This document shows, one piece after another, positions 1 through 7,604 of a DNA stretch of 38,823 bases. The DNA lies in assembly GCA_964195155.1 (NCBI GenBank), contig CAXMOP010000096.1:1-38823 (forward strand), read 5' to 3'. A program made the translations under genes and the position numbers. The notes beneath the pieces are model-generated. The model was not told the origin of the DNA, did not search any database, and saw nothing but the letters and a program-made list of their open reading frames with translations. The stretch is from JACZST01 sp964195155. GTDB taxonomy: Bacteria; Actinomycetota; Acidimicrobiia; Spongiisociales; UBA5794. How positions within the stretch are numbered: position 1 is the first letter of the stretch; every line of letters begins with the position of its first letter.

Positions 1-490
1 GACTCACGTTGAGATTACGCAGGACCAGATTGACCTCGGGGATCAGCTGACGGCGTCGGGCGTGGGAACCAAGGACGACATAGAGACAGAACGCCCGGCC
101 CGTCTCGGTAAAGAAGAATTGAGCGCCGGACTGGCCGGGGATCGGCCGCTGCATCGTGTGGGGCGCAAAGTCTTCCGCGGCCACCGTGGGAATCCCCGAC
201 GCTGCGAACAGCGCCGTCCCCACCGATTCGGACCCGTATTCGAAGAGGACGATCAGCAGATTGTCCGCAACCATGACCTCGACCGCACCAGACCCGAAAT
301 CCCCTCGGTTCGATACCAGCGGGAAGTTGGCCAGGTGGACGACCGGCTCGGTCTCTCCCGGCGAATCGGAGAGGGGACCGATTCCCGAGCCCCGCTGGTA
401 GATCTCACCGTCCCATCCCGCGGGGATGTCGACTGCTATCCCGTGTGCAGTCAGGTCCACGAACTGCCCATCATCGGACGAGTACGACAA
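1..490 (-). CDS. Conserved hypothetical protein, last gene seen of the Mau-like operon (3' end cut by window edge)
   Basis: An open minus-strand frame runs from a TTG at 490 off the left edge, giving about 163 residues. A GTG at 460 is an alternative start; neither has a clear ribosome binding site. The protein has no signal peptide or membrane segment. It contains IPAGWDGEIYQRGS near the N-terminus, then GDFGSGAVEVM, FEYGSES, and a stretch with FFFTETGRAFCLYVVLG before the edge. It resembles unnamed actinobacterial proteins I remember with a PPGWDGRIY-type start, but I can assign no function. The start overlaps the stop of the upstream membrane-protein gene (471), so translation is probably coupled and the gene probably belongs to the same operon. 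The frame is convincing because it stays open for its whole length and uses GC-rich third positions; the product is unknown. Confidence 0.7.
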   Translation of the reverse strand, partial: MSYSSDDGQFVDLTAHGIAVDIPAGWDGEIYQRGSGIGPLSDSPGETEPVVHLANFPLVSNRGDFGSGAVEVMVADNLLIVLFEYGSESVGTALFAASGIPTVAAEDFAPHTMQRPIPGQSGAQFFFTETGRAFCLYVVLGSHARRRQLIPEVNLVLRNLNVS

Positions 491-1049
491 CGGCAGTCAG
501 TGCCGCCACGGTCTGTGCCCCCACGACCAACACGCGAGCCGAAGGCAACCCGCCCTGGAGTTTGCGAAGTGCGCGGCGAAGCGTGCCCGGGTCGTGGGCA
601 CCGGCAACCAGGAAGATCGCCACCGCCCGTGCCAAGCCAAAGATCCCGCCGACGACCGCCCCAAGAGCGAGCGATCCGGACAGCATCGCCAATGCGATCG
701 TGGTGTATACCGACGCAGTCGTGACGATGGTCACCACACCCAGGCCAAGCTGGAACCCGAAGCCCCAGCCGTAGACCCATCCGCGGTACCTTGCCAGCCA
801 GTTCTCGTCGACCTGACGGTGAACCGAAGGGGGCTGCCGGCCCATCAACTCCAGCCCGGCGCCGAGAAGGCACACCACGATCACGGCGAATGCCCGCCAC
901 GTCCCCGAAGGCAGCAGGGAACCAACCCATCCGCTGAGCGACCCCACAGCCACGCCGCCCATCACCGACCCGAGCAGGTACCAGCTCACCGTGACCCAGA
1001 ATCCCTGATGGCGTGCCCGCTCTCCGAGCGGGTTGATGCTGGACAGCAT
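471..1049 (-). CDS. Polytopic membrane protein of unknown function in the Mau-like operon
   Basis: This 192-residue protein has about five or six hydrophobic segments (roughly residues 17-45, 50-70, 90-150 in two or three passes, and 172-192). A basic hinge with RRALRKL lies before the last segment. I see no catalytic motif. The ATG at 1049 is preceded by a good ribosome binding site (AGGGGAG, 3 nt spacing), which supports the start. It lies 9 nt after the stop of a 25-codon ORF and its own stop is overlapped by the next gene, so it sits inside a continuous minus-strand operon with MauE- and MauD-like genes. A role as integral-membrane partner of the exported cysteine-rich protein is inference from position only. 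Confidence 0.75.
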   Translation of the reverse strand: MLSSINPLGERARHQGFWVTVSWYLLGSVMGGVAVGSLSGWVGSLLPSGTWRAFAVIVVCLLGAGLELMGRQPPSVHRQVDENWLARYRGWVYGWGFGFQLGLGVVTIVTTASVYTTIALAMLSGSLALGAVVGGIFGLARAVAIFLVAGAHDPGTLRRALRKLQGGLPSARVLVVGAQTVAALTAVVVLVR

Positions 1050-1058
1050 CGACTCCCC

Positions 1059-1136
1059 TCACGGCGACCAGGTCGATCTCCACCCGGCGGCGGCAGCTAC
1101 CAGGATCGCCGCCCCGGCAACGGCGACCGGCGGCAT
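1059..1136 (-). CDS. 25-residue hydrophobic peptide (micro-ORF) in the Mau-like operon
   Basis: The ATG at 1136 overlaps the TGA stop of the MauD-like gene in a TGATG junction, an arrangement typical of translational re-initiation. The product starts MPPVAVAGAAILVAAAAGW and ends in a short polar tail; it could form one membrane helix. Its stop at 1059 is followed after 9 nt by the next gene, whose ribosome binding site lies in that gap. It fills an otherwise empty 86 nt gap in an operon where all other genes touch, which is the main argument that it is translated. It may equally be only a coupling ORF that delivers ribosomes to the next gene. No family is recognised. Confidence 0.45.
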   Translation of the reverse strand: MPPVAVAGAAILVAAAAGWRSTWSP

Positions 1137-1846
1137 CAGGCTTCGCCCCGTCCCGGTGCGGTCTCCGGGTAGAGGCTCGAGTGTCCGGGGCCGATCCCGG
1201 CTCGCCGCAGCGCGGCATCGGCGACGAATCCATCGTCGGCCTGCCCGCTCCGATCCGCCTCGGTATCCGCCACGGCCTGGCCAAGCAGCGAAGCGACCTG
1301 GGCCCACGATCCAGCGGAGCCCTCACCGACGACGGCGTCGACCGAGCCGTCGACGAGCACGAAGTACGGGGACACCGGCACTCCATACGACTCCCAGGCC
1401 TCGGTGGACTGAACCAGTGTGATCCCGTCCGGGACGAGCTGGGAAAGCCGGGACTGGCTCTCGGCATCCCGGCTCTTGGTGACCACCACGAGCCGAACTT
1501 CGGAAAGCTCTGACAGCAGGTCGCGGGCACCAAGGCCCTCCCACAACCCGACACAAGCCGAACACCCGGTCGACAGAAACGCCAACATCGTCGAATGCCT
1601 GGTCCCGGTCACGCCGACGTGAATTGCCGATCCCGCCAGCGACAGCCCGGACACATCGGTGACGCCGCCATTGCTCGCCCGTGCCCGCGGAGCAACAGCA
1701 CCACCGGTCGGGACCGTCGACACCTCGCGGACACCCAGGTCATGCAGCGCCCGCAAAATGTCGGCGTTGCTGCGCAACAGGCCGACCACGAGCACCCCAA
1801 GCAGGATGATGGCCAGGCCCTCGATGACGAGTACAGCAGTCATCAC
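1136..1846 (-). CDS. MauD-like membrane-anchored thioredoxin-fold protein
   Basis: The 236-residue protein starts with one membrane anchor (residues 3-24), followed by a linker and a thioredoxin-like domain. The redox motif is CSAC (STGCSACVGLWEGL, near residue 95), then VRLVVVTKS and a cis-Pro-like GVPVSPYFVLVDG segment near residue 155. The arrangement matches MauD, the methylamine-utilisation accessory protein thought to help disulfide formation in the cysteine-rich light chain. The acidic C-terminal tail after residue 190 is not part of the fold. The start is a GTG at 1846 (GTGA overlap with the upstream stop) or the adjacent ATG at 1843. Upstream is the cysteine-rich Tat protein, the probable substrate; that link is inference from gene order and family knowledge. 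Confidence 0.8.
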   Translation of the reverse strand: MMTAVLVIEGLAIILLGVLVVGLLRSNADILRALHDLGVREVSTVPTGGAVAPRARASNGGVTDVSGLSLAGSAIHVGVTGTRHSTMLAFLSTGCSACVGLWEGLGARDLLSELSEVRLVVVTKSRDAESQSRLSQLVPDGITLVQSTEAWESYGVPVSPYFVLVDGSVDAVVGEGSAGSWAQVASLLGQAVADTEADRSGQADDGFVADAALRRAGIGPGHSSLYPETAPGRGEA

Positions 1847-3180
1847 GGCACGAAAATATCATGTGAACCGGCGGAATTGGTGTTACGCAGGTAGAACGAA
1901 CCGCGTCGGTACACACCAACGGTGTCGGTTCCGTCACCGTCGTAGTCGCCCATGACGGGTGTGTCCGTGGAGTTGCCGTAACTGAAGAAGAAGTCGGCGG
2001 CGCCGAGCCCGCCACCGTTGGCGCCGAGGCGGTTGATGATGTAGAAGCGCCGGTTGCTCGGGCGAAACAGCGAGACGGTATCCCTCCCGTCGCCGTTGGC
2101 GTCGCCGATCACCGGGCGGTCCCCGGAGTCGCCAAAGAAGAACCAGATATCGGCATTGCCCTGGGTGTTGGAGAGACGGAGGTAGACGCGTCCGTCGGAG
2201 CGCCGATGCTGCCCCGGTGTGTCTACGCCGTCACCGTTCCAGTCACCAGCGAAGGGCTCATCCCCTGGGTTGCCAAAGTAGAACACCTTGTCGGCATTGC
2301 CTGTGGAATTCGCATACCGGAGGTGCCACTCACCGCTGGGACGTACGATGCCGCAGGTATCGATTCCGTCTCCGGTCCAATCACCCACCACCGGGGTGTC
2401 ACCAGCATTCCCGAAGTTAAAGACGATGTTGGGGCCCCCGTCGGCTCGCTTGAGATGCCAACGCCCTCTGGCAAATACGCCGGGCATGTCCTGGCCGCTG
2501 CCGGTCCAGTCGCCGACCACCGGAATCCCATTGGGAAGCGCGGTCGGCTGCTCGAGACACGGAGCATTGTGGAACCGCGTGGCGTTGTCGGTTGCCGAGG
2601 TCGTGGTGCAGCTGTCATCCCAGATCCATGGCGGGGTGCAGGTGACGACTCGGCACACAATCGGCCCGACGCAGGTGGAGTCCTGATTGCACTGCCCGTA
2701 TCGGAACCCGGTGCAGGATGACTTTCGATGGCTGCAATTGCCGGTGCCGCATCCGCACACGAAGTTGACCGGATCTTGACAGTTGCCTTGGCAGATGCCG
2801 TTGCTGCCACAGCCACACGGACCGCAATCTGACACATTGCAGTCGACGTAGTAGCGGGGTTGCCGTCCCGAGGACGTGTCGCAAATCCCGGAGCCGTCGG
2901 CCTTCCACCAGCCGGCGGCGGTGGTTCCCGACGGACAAACGTTCTCGCCATGCGTCGCACAACAGAAGTCGGTGTAGCCGTCACAGCACAGATCACCGCA
3001 GCCGCAGGTCTGGCCCGAGCATGTACAGATGACCGAGTAGGCGGTGCCCTGACGGAACAGGAACTGCATCGGGGCCACGCTGAGCGCCGTCGCCCCCATC
3101 GTCATCTTGCTCAAGAAGCCACGCCGGCTCACCGGGCGATCGAGCAGTCGGGTCGCCCTTCGGACGATGGTTCGACTCAC
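1843..3180 (-). CDS. Tat-exported cysteine-rich protein (MADH-light-chain-like) fused to FG-GAP-like repeats
   Basis: The start is a GTG at 3180 that overlaps the MauE-like stop (GTGA); a much longer upstream frame is a shadow. The 445-residue protein has a Tat motif SRRGFLSK (residues 18-25) and hydrophobic segment. Residues 53-209 carry 26 cysteines, many in CC, CGC and CxC groups, with a WWKADG motif (Trp 92-93) and PPWIWDD (Trp 186, 188). This matches an actinobacterial family related to the methylamine dehydrogenase light chain. Residues about 217-445 are roughly five repeats of 45-50 residues with GDWTGDGxDT or GDANGDGRDT cores and FYFGNxGD, the FG-GAP/VCBS-like calcium-binding propeller type. 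It should act outside the membrane. Six or more tryptophans and the cysteines recall the light chain, but whether a quinone cofactor forms cannot be judged. Confidence 0.85.
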   Translation of the reverse strand: MSRTIVRRATRLLDRPVSRRGFLSKMTMGATALSVAPMQFLFRQGTAYSVICTCSGQTCGCGDLCCDGYTDFCCATHGENVCPSGTTAAGWWKADGSGICDTSSGRQPRYYVDCNVSDCGPCGCGSNGICQGNCQDPVNFVCGCGTGNCSHRKSSCTGFRYGQCNQDSTCVGPIVCRVVTCTPPWIWDDSCTTTSATDNATRFHNAPCLEQPTALPNGIPVVGDWTGSGQDMPGVFARGRWHLKRADGGPNIVFNFGNAGDTPVVGDWTGDGIDTCGIVRPSGEWHLRYANSTGNADKVFYFGNPGDEPFAGDWNGDGVDTPGQHRRSDGRVYLRLSNTQGNADIWFFFGDSGDRPVIGDANGDGRDTVSLFRPSNRRFYIINRLGANGGGLGAADFFFSYGNSTDTPVMGDYDGDGTDTVGVYRRGSFYLRNTNSAGSHDIFVP

Positions 3181-3770
3181 AGAGAGGCGCCAGACCCTGT
3201 TGGGGAGATACCAACGATGGGTTCCTTGGGACCGGGCCGAAGGAGGGGCAACACGGCGAGGATTCCGTACAGGATGTAGATGGTGATGGCCGTGAAGGCA
3301 ATGAAGGCAACTGCCAGGCCGGGGGTGAGTTGATCGATCCCACTCCACGGCCCGATCGGGAAGAAGCCGGCGAAGGAGAGCATCACGACCGCTCCGACGT
3401 TCACGATCACGTGGTTGAGGCTGGGTGGGGTATCGGCTGAACCGAAACACCCACAGCTCGAGACCGGCAGGCGGTGACGCATCGCATGGAGGACGAACCA
3501 TGCAAAACCGGCATAGAAGGCGGCCGCGGAGAACGCCATGAGCGAGCTTCCGAGGACAATCCCGCCCACCCCGATCAGTACCTCGACCAGGCCGGCGCCA
3601 CGCACCAGGACCCGCCCGTGCGGTAGCCCTGCGGCGCGAAGAGCACCTGATGCGGCATCCGGGCTGAACACCTTCATACCTCCAGCCAGAGCCAAGAGCC
3701 CAAACAAGGCAAGCGTTGGTCCGCTGTAGGCAACCATGGGGTCGCGGATGGTAGATCGGGTGGTTCGCAT
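3177..3770 (-). CDS. MauE/DoxX-family redox-associated membrane protein
   Basis: The product is a small polytopic membrane protein of about 197 residues with at least four hydrophobic segments. Features typical of MauE/DoxX are the N-terminal GLLALAGGMKVFSP segment, a glycine-rich LVEVLIGVGGIVLGS helix and a conserved cysteine pair in SSCGCFGSADTPP. MauE works with MauD to oxidise or sort cysteines of the exported light chain. I chose the ATG at 3770; a TTG at 3812 would add 14 residues, and an ATG 11 codons downstream is also possible because no strong ribosome binding site is visible. It is the first gene of the minus-strand operon and its stop overlaps the GTG of the cysteine-rich protein. 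Confidence 0.8.
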   Translation of the reverse strand: MRTTRSTIRDPMVAYSGPTLALFGLLALAGGMKVFSPDAASGALRAAGLPHGRVLVRGAGLVEVLIGVGGIVLGSSLMAFSAAAFYAGFAWFVLHAMRHRLPVSSCGCFGSADTPPSLNHVIVNVGAVVMLSFAGFFPIGPWSGIDQLTPGLAVAFIAFTAITIYILYGILAVLPLLRPGPKEPIVGISPTGSGASL

Positions 3771-3874
3771 GGAGGGGTCTTTCCCAACGGCGCTTCCCGC
3801 ACCGGCGCTCAAAGCGCGTCATACTTGGTGAGCGGCGCCAGCCCGCGCCGCCCTTGACCCCACGAAGGAGCGAC

Positions 3875-3961
3875 ATGGGCGCCGGCACCCACGGGCTCAC
3901 CAATCTCGATGACGCCACGGTCGAGGCGGTCAACGCCGCCATCGTTGCGTCCAACGCCTGA
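3875..3961 (+). CDS. 28-residue ORF upstream of discoidin-domain lipoprotein
   Basis: This short ORF has a strong ribosome binding site (AAGGAG, 4 nt before ATG) and its TGA ends one base before the ATG of the lipoprotein gene. The peptide starts MGAGTHGLTNLDDATVEA and is neither hydrophobic nor basic. The lipoprotein itself has no separate ribosome binding site, so the small ORF may deliver ribosomes to it. It may be a leader or coupling ORF, a small protein, or the surviving 5' end of a lost gene. I recognise no family. Confidence 0.4.
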   Translation: MGAGTHGLTNLDDATVEAVNAAIVASNA

Positions 3962-3962
3962 C

Positions 3963-4817
3963 ATGGGATTTCGCCGGCTCCTGCTTCCGCTGGCGGCCCT
4001 CGCCCTCGTGCTGGCCGCGTGCGGCGCCACGTCGGACGGCGAGGAGGTCCGGCCGTTCTCCGAGATACAGGTCGGCGAGATCACCTTCGAGAACGACCCG
4101 ACTTTTCCCGACCGGGGAATCTTTCGCGTCGTCACCACCGAGCCAACGATCTGCTCGATCACCTGGGGTCCGACCGAAGCGCTCGGCAACCAGAACAACT
4201 CCCTGGCGATGAACGGGACCGGCATCATCGACCACGACGTCCTGCTCCCCGGAGCAGTGCCGGGCGTGACCTACTTCTTCAAGATTCAAGGGGCGACGGC
4301 CGACGGACGCCTTTTTGCCTCCGAATTGGGCACCTTCACCCTCCCGGAAAGGGAAGCGGGTGCAATGGACGAGGCTCTTGACGAAGACGACCCGGCACAT
4401 GGCGCCAACCTGGCGTTGTCGGCATCCGTCATCGACGTGAGCAGCGAGTTCTCCGATATCTGGGCCGGCGGCAACGCCATCGACGACGACCTGAGCACCG
4501 AGTGGGCAACCGCGGGTGACGGCGACCTTGGCTTCTTGACGATCGACCTCGGCTCCGTACAGGAGGCGGTCGGCGTCGAGTTCCTCACCCGATCCATGGC
4601 AGATGGATCGGCGATCGCCAACGACTTCTTCGTCGTCGTGGACGACGGGGACCGCCTGGGACCGTTCCCGGCAGGCAATCCGGCCGATCCTGGGTTTGTG
4701 TCGTTGGACTTCACCGGCAGGGTGATCCGATTCGAGCTCGACACCTCCACCGGAGGGAACACCGGTGCCATCGAGGTCCGCGTGTTCGCACCGGCGGCCG
4801 CGGCAATTCAGCCCTAG
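3963..4817 (+). CDS. Lipoprotein with C-terminal F5/8 type C (discoidin-like) domain
   Basis: The 284-residue product starts with a lipoprotein signal (MGFRRLLLP, hydrophobic core, lipobox LAAC at about residue 20), so it should be anchored outside the membrane. Residues about 30-125 form a fibronectin-like or purple-phosphatase-N-like beta domain with VTYFFKIQG and GTFTLPE. Residues about 140-280 match the galactose-binding discoidin fold (NLALSASV, GGNAIDDDLSTEWATAG, FLTIDLGSVQEAVGVEF), which usually binds glycans or surfaces. The start at 3963 is chosen because the signal peptide begins there; the frame is open further upstream. The stop shares a CTAG with the convergent ligase remnant. 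Confidence 0.8.
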   Translation: MGFRRLLLPLAALALVLAACGATSDGEEVRPFSEIQVGEITFENDPTFPDRGIFRVVTTEPTICSITWGPTEALGNQNNSLAMNGTGIIDHDVLLPGAVPGVTYFFKIQGATADGRLFASELGTFTLPEREAGAMDEALDEDDPAHGANLALSASVIDVSSEFSDIWAGGNAIDDDLSTEWATAGDGDLGFLTIDLGSVQEAVGVEFLTRSMADGSAIANDFFVVVDDGDRLGPFPAGNPADPGFVSLDFTGRVIRFELDTSTGGNTGAIEVRVFAPAAAAIQP

Positions 4818-5262
4818 GCCGTGACCCGTCCGGCGGCGCCCTCAAGCCCGAGATCCTCGATGGCCATCTCCCTCAGCTTGAACTTCTGGATCTTGCCGGT
4901 GACCGTCATCGGGTATTCGTCGATGAACGCGACATGGGCCGGGACCTTGAAATGAGCGATCTGGCCGCGACAGAACTCCCTCACGTCTTCTTCGGTGAGG
5001 TTTGCCTCCGGCCTCGTCGTGACCCAGGCCATCACCTGCTCCCCGTAGTGCTCATCGGGCACACCGATGATCTCAGCGGCGACGATGTCGGGATGGGTAT
5101 AGAGATACTCCTCGATCTCGCGCGGGTACACGTTCTCGCCGCCACGGATGATCATGTCCTTGATCCGACCGACGATGTTGACGTAACCCTCCTCGTCCAT
5201 GGTGGCGAGGTCGCTGGTGTGCATCCAGACGTCAGCGTCGATCGCCTCGCTGGTACGGTCGT
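4814..5262 (-). pseudogene. 5'-truncated acyl-CoA ligase (ANL superfamily) remnant
   Basis: Only the C-terminal subdomain of a FadD-like AMP-forming ligase remains, about 150 residues where the family has 500-560. Present are the motif HTSDLATMDEEGY (A7, usual HTGDL changed to HTSDL), the hinge GRIKDMIIRGGENVYPREIE (A8), and TVTGKIQKFKLRE with the adenylation lysine (A10). The P-loop-like TSGTTG motif and the CoA/AMP-binding N-terminal domain are absent. Homology fades upstream of about 5262, close to the stop of the DivIVA-like gene at 5310. The frame has no ribosome binding site before its first ATG (5224). A deletion that joined this remnant to the DivIVA region is the simplest reading; it should be inactive as a ligase. 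Confidence 0.75.
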
Positions 5263-5309
5263 CGACGAGCGGTCTAGCCCCCTCCGGTGTATGACGAGGC
5301 TCCGCCGTT

Positions 5310-6089
5310 CTAGAAGCGGCGTCCGAAGGAAGCCTCGAGCCGCTCCCACAACGTGGGCTGGATCTCCAGCTTCATATTCTCGAGTGAACCGGCCACTCTG
5401 GCGGCGTCGTCCCCGATGCTCGGTAGCCGGGCGGAGGTCCGCTCGTACCGGGACGGTCGTTCCTCGCGATCGACGTCATGAATCACGACGATCGGCGATG
5501 CCCCGTCGCTGTCGGCTGGCGGAGTGACTTCATCCAGTTCATCGATCTGCGGCGGCGCGATTGAGGGTGCGGCGTCGATGGGACGGTCTGGTTCCCGCTG
5601 CGCCCCTGCGAGGACGGGATCGGAGTGGGTCTGTGCTTCGTCTACTCGCTGATCGCCCTCGGCCGGCGTGGTCGCTGCGACCGGTTCCTCTGTCACGGGC
5701 TCCGTGCTGTTTGACGCTGCTTGGATGATCCGAGAAATGATCTTGGCCACCACTTCGGCTTGATCGGCACGGACTCTTGCTATTGCATCAGCTTCAATCC
5801 GGTCGGCCTGGCGGCGAGCGCTTTCGAGGACACGGTCCTTGGAGTCGAAGATGGCGGCCATGGCCTCGTTGACTTCATCCTCAGCGATGCCCCGGTCTTC
5901 GGCAATAGAGAGACGCGCCCTGGCATCACGCGCCCAGTCCTCGAGGTCTTGCCAACTCGACTCGACCTCGCTCAGGAAGGCTTTCACTTCCCGAGGGTCG
6001 TAGCCTTTTTTGATGACCGAGAACTCTCGATCATCGAGTGCCGGTCTTGGTGGAGCAGCACCGTCATATCGCGTTTTTTCCCCCGTCAT
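5310..6089 (-). CDS. DivIVA-domain protein, short paralogue
   Basis: The 259-residue protein has an N-terminal DivIVA-type domain (REFSVIKKGYDPREVKAFLS, residues about 22-41), a coiled coil to about residue 125, a Pro/Glu/Asp-rich linker, and a conserved C-terminal segment with SRYERTSARLPS and GSLENMK. DivIVA proteins bind curved membrane at poles and septa and recruit wall-synthesis factors. I chose ATG 6089 because GGGGGAGG precedes it; the frame is open further upstream. The giant DivIVA-like protein at 13234-15693 shares both the N-terminal domain and the C-terminal segment, so the two are paralogues. This one ends WERLEASFGRRF, an extra tail not found in the other. Confidence 0.85.
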   Translation of the reverse strand: MTGEKTRYDGAAPPRPALDDREFSVIKKGYDPREVKAFLSEVESSWQDLEDWARDARARLSIAEDRGIAEDEVNEAMAAIFDSKDRVLESARRQADRIEADAIARVRADQAEVVAKIISRIIQAASNSTEPVTEEPVAATTPAEGDQRVDEAQTHSDPVLAGAQREPDRPIDAAPSIAPPQIDELDEVTPPADSDGASPIVVIHDVDREERPSRYERTSARLPSIGDDAARVAGSLENMKLEIQPTLWERLEASFGRRF

Positions 6090-6191
6090 CGACGCCTCCC
6101 CCTCCGCTGACAGCGGAAACCCTCGACCCCGGCTCGATGCTCCTGGGCTTGGGCACGCGGACCGGGGTCCAATCCTGTTGTGCACCTCGGG

Positions 6192-6362
6192 CTACTCCCG
6201 GTAGGTCCCGTGAGACAGGTTCCTGATGCGAGCCTCGACCTCGTCGGGATCCGAGTCCTCGACATTGGCCCACGCAAGGATGTTTTCTAGGCGCTTCAAC
6301 GCACGCCCCTCGTCATCGGCCCGGTCTCGTTCAGCGCGATCATTTCGACGCAGCCAAATCAT
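6192..6362 (-). CDS. Small charged 56-residue protein
   Basis: This ORF starts at ATG 6362, after a clear ribosome binding site (AGGGGGGA, about 4 nt spacing), and ends at 6192. The product starts MIWLRRNDRAERDRADDEGR and is rich in Arg, Glu and Asp, with a predicted helical centre (LKRLENILAWANVED) and an acidic DSDPDEVEAR stretch. It lies about 100 nt upstream of the short DivIVA-like gene on the same strand and may share its transcript. I recognise no family. The ribosome binding site and position are the evidence that it is real. Confidence 0.5.
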   Translation of the reverse strand: MIWLRRNDRAERDRADDEGRALKRLENILAWANVEDSDPDEVEARIRNLSHGTYRE

Positions 6363-6526
6363 CGGTCCCCCCTGTCCATTGGCCGCGGTCCGTCGTTCGG
6401 GCGGTCAAATGGTCATACTTTGTGCTAACTGAGCGTATCAGTGGGCCAATCGATCGAACAGGTGGATATCGGCTTGACCGCACGGACTAGTCCTTTGACC
6501 ACCGTGCCTTCTTCTCCAATCGGCGA

Positions 6527-7604
6527 CTACTCCACCAAGCGAAGCGGGTTTCCTTCGATGTGTGCAGACCAGGTGGTGGTGTCCGCCGTCTTGCCCGGAT
6601 AGTTGTAGTGGATCTTCCATCAGCAGTCGGCGGCACAGGTGTAGTCGGCAGGCAAGGCCACCCGGATCGTCACCAGCCAGTTGTTGAATCTGCCGCCACC
6701 GCCACCGCCGGATTTGCTGGTATCGATCACGCAGCTCGCCTCGGTGCCGCTGGCAGTGCCGCCGCCGTCGCGCTCCTCGGCCTCCCAGGTGCACGCCGGA
6801 CTGCCTCCGGATGGATCGCGAATCTCGACCGAGTGTTTGCCCTGGGCATCGCCCGGATCCCACAACTCGATGACCAGGGTCTTGCCGGCATGCGCTTCAA
6901 CCACCTCGGCGAGGCGAAAGCCGGTGTTGCCCTATGATCCATCGACGTTGGCGTAGATCGCCATGTCACCGAGGCCGTAGACCCTGGGCTGGGGCCCGGC
7001 CGACACCGAGGCACGCAGCGACCAACGGTTCAGGCCCCGTGAATCGGCCCCTCCCGGATCGTTCACCATGATCCGCAGCGGGAGAACTCCGGCTTCGGAG
7101 ACCGGAATCGTGCACAGCGGAACCCAGAGGGCGGCCACTCCACCCGGATAGGAAAGCTCGACGTCGTCCCAGTTCAGCTCGCCATCGCCGTTCTGGTCGT
7201 CGGAGTCGTCGGCTCGCCCGTCGCCGTTGAAGTCGGCATACGGATCACGAGGGTCGAACGTCGACGAGCACTCCAGGACATTGCCGTCCGTCGTGTTCAG
7301 TGGTGTCGGGTCGGCGTCATACAGCATGAATGTGGTGCTCGGGCCGGGACTCCCGCCCTGCTCCTGGTCGCCGACCAGGATGTGGTCTCCACCGCCCCGG
7401 GTGAAGTACGGGTCGAACATCTCAACGGTGAGCGTGGACCCAACCGATAGGACAGCGACCTCGACGCCGTAGAGATAGCCCCCCTCAGCGCTTGGGACAC
7501 CCGGGCTGAGCGACAGGCGGCGGTCCGCATTCTTGGGACAGCCCGCCTGACTGGTCCAGCGGATACACTGCGACGCAAGGGTGGTTTCGATGTAGCCCCT
7601 GTGA
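6527..7604 (-). pseudogene. Tad-like (pilus-assembly TadG-type) secreted protein, broken by truncation and two in-frame stops
   Basis: One minus-strand frame codes for a continuous protein of about 355 residues but is interrupted by TAG at 6932-6934 and TGA at 6620-6622. Coding sense continues smoothly across both: NVDGS-stop-GNTGFRLAEVVE and CAADC-stop-WKIHYNYPG. The true C-terminus is TTWSAHIEGNPLRLVE, ending at 6527. The region also has a calcium-loop-like DFNGDGRADDSDDQNGDGE. I associate this C-terminal form with Tad-like proteins of Acidimicrobiia. The N-terminal membrane helix and any start codon are missing, because the frame runs into the sulfite-oxidase-family gene. The TGA is one base from TGG, which would give the expected CWWK. 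Recoding is possible but unlikely given the missing 5' end. Confidence 0.65.

Noticed and set aside
451..1554. Long minus-strand frame of 367 residues
   Set aside because: Arg/Pro/Ser-rich shadow of the MauD-like and membrane-protein genes; no start site or domain.
3181..3954. N-terminal extension of the cysteine-rich protein to a 703-residue frame
   Set aside because: It covers the MauE-like gene in another frame; the GTG at 3180 with the Tat signal right behind it is the true start.
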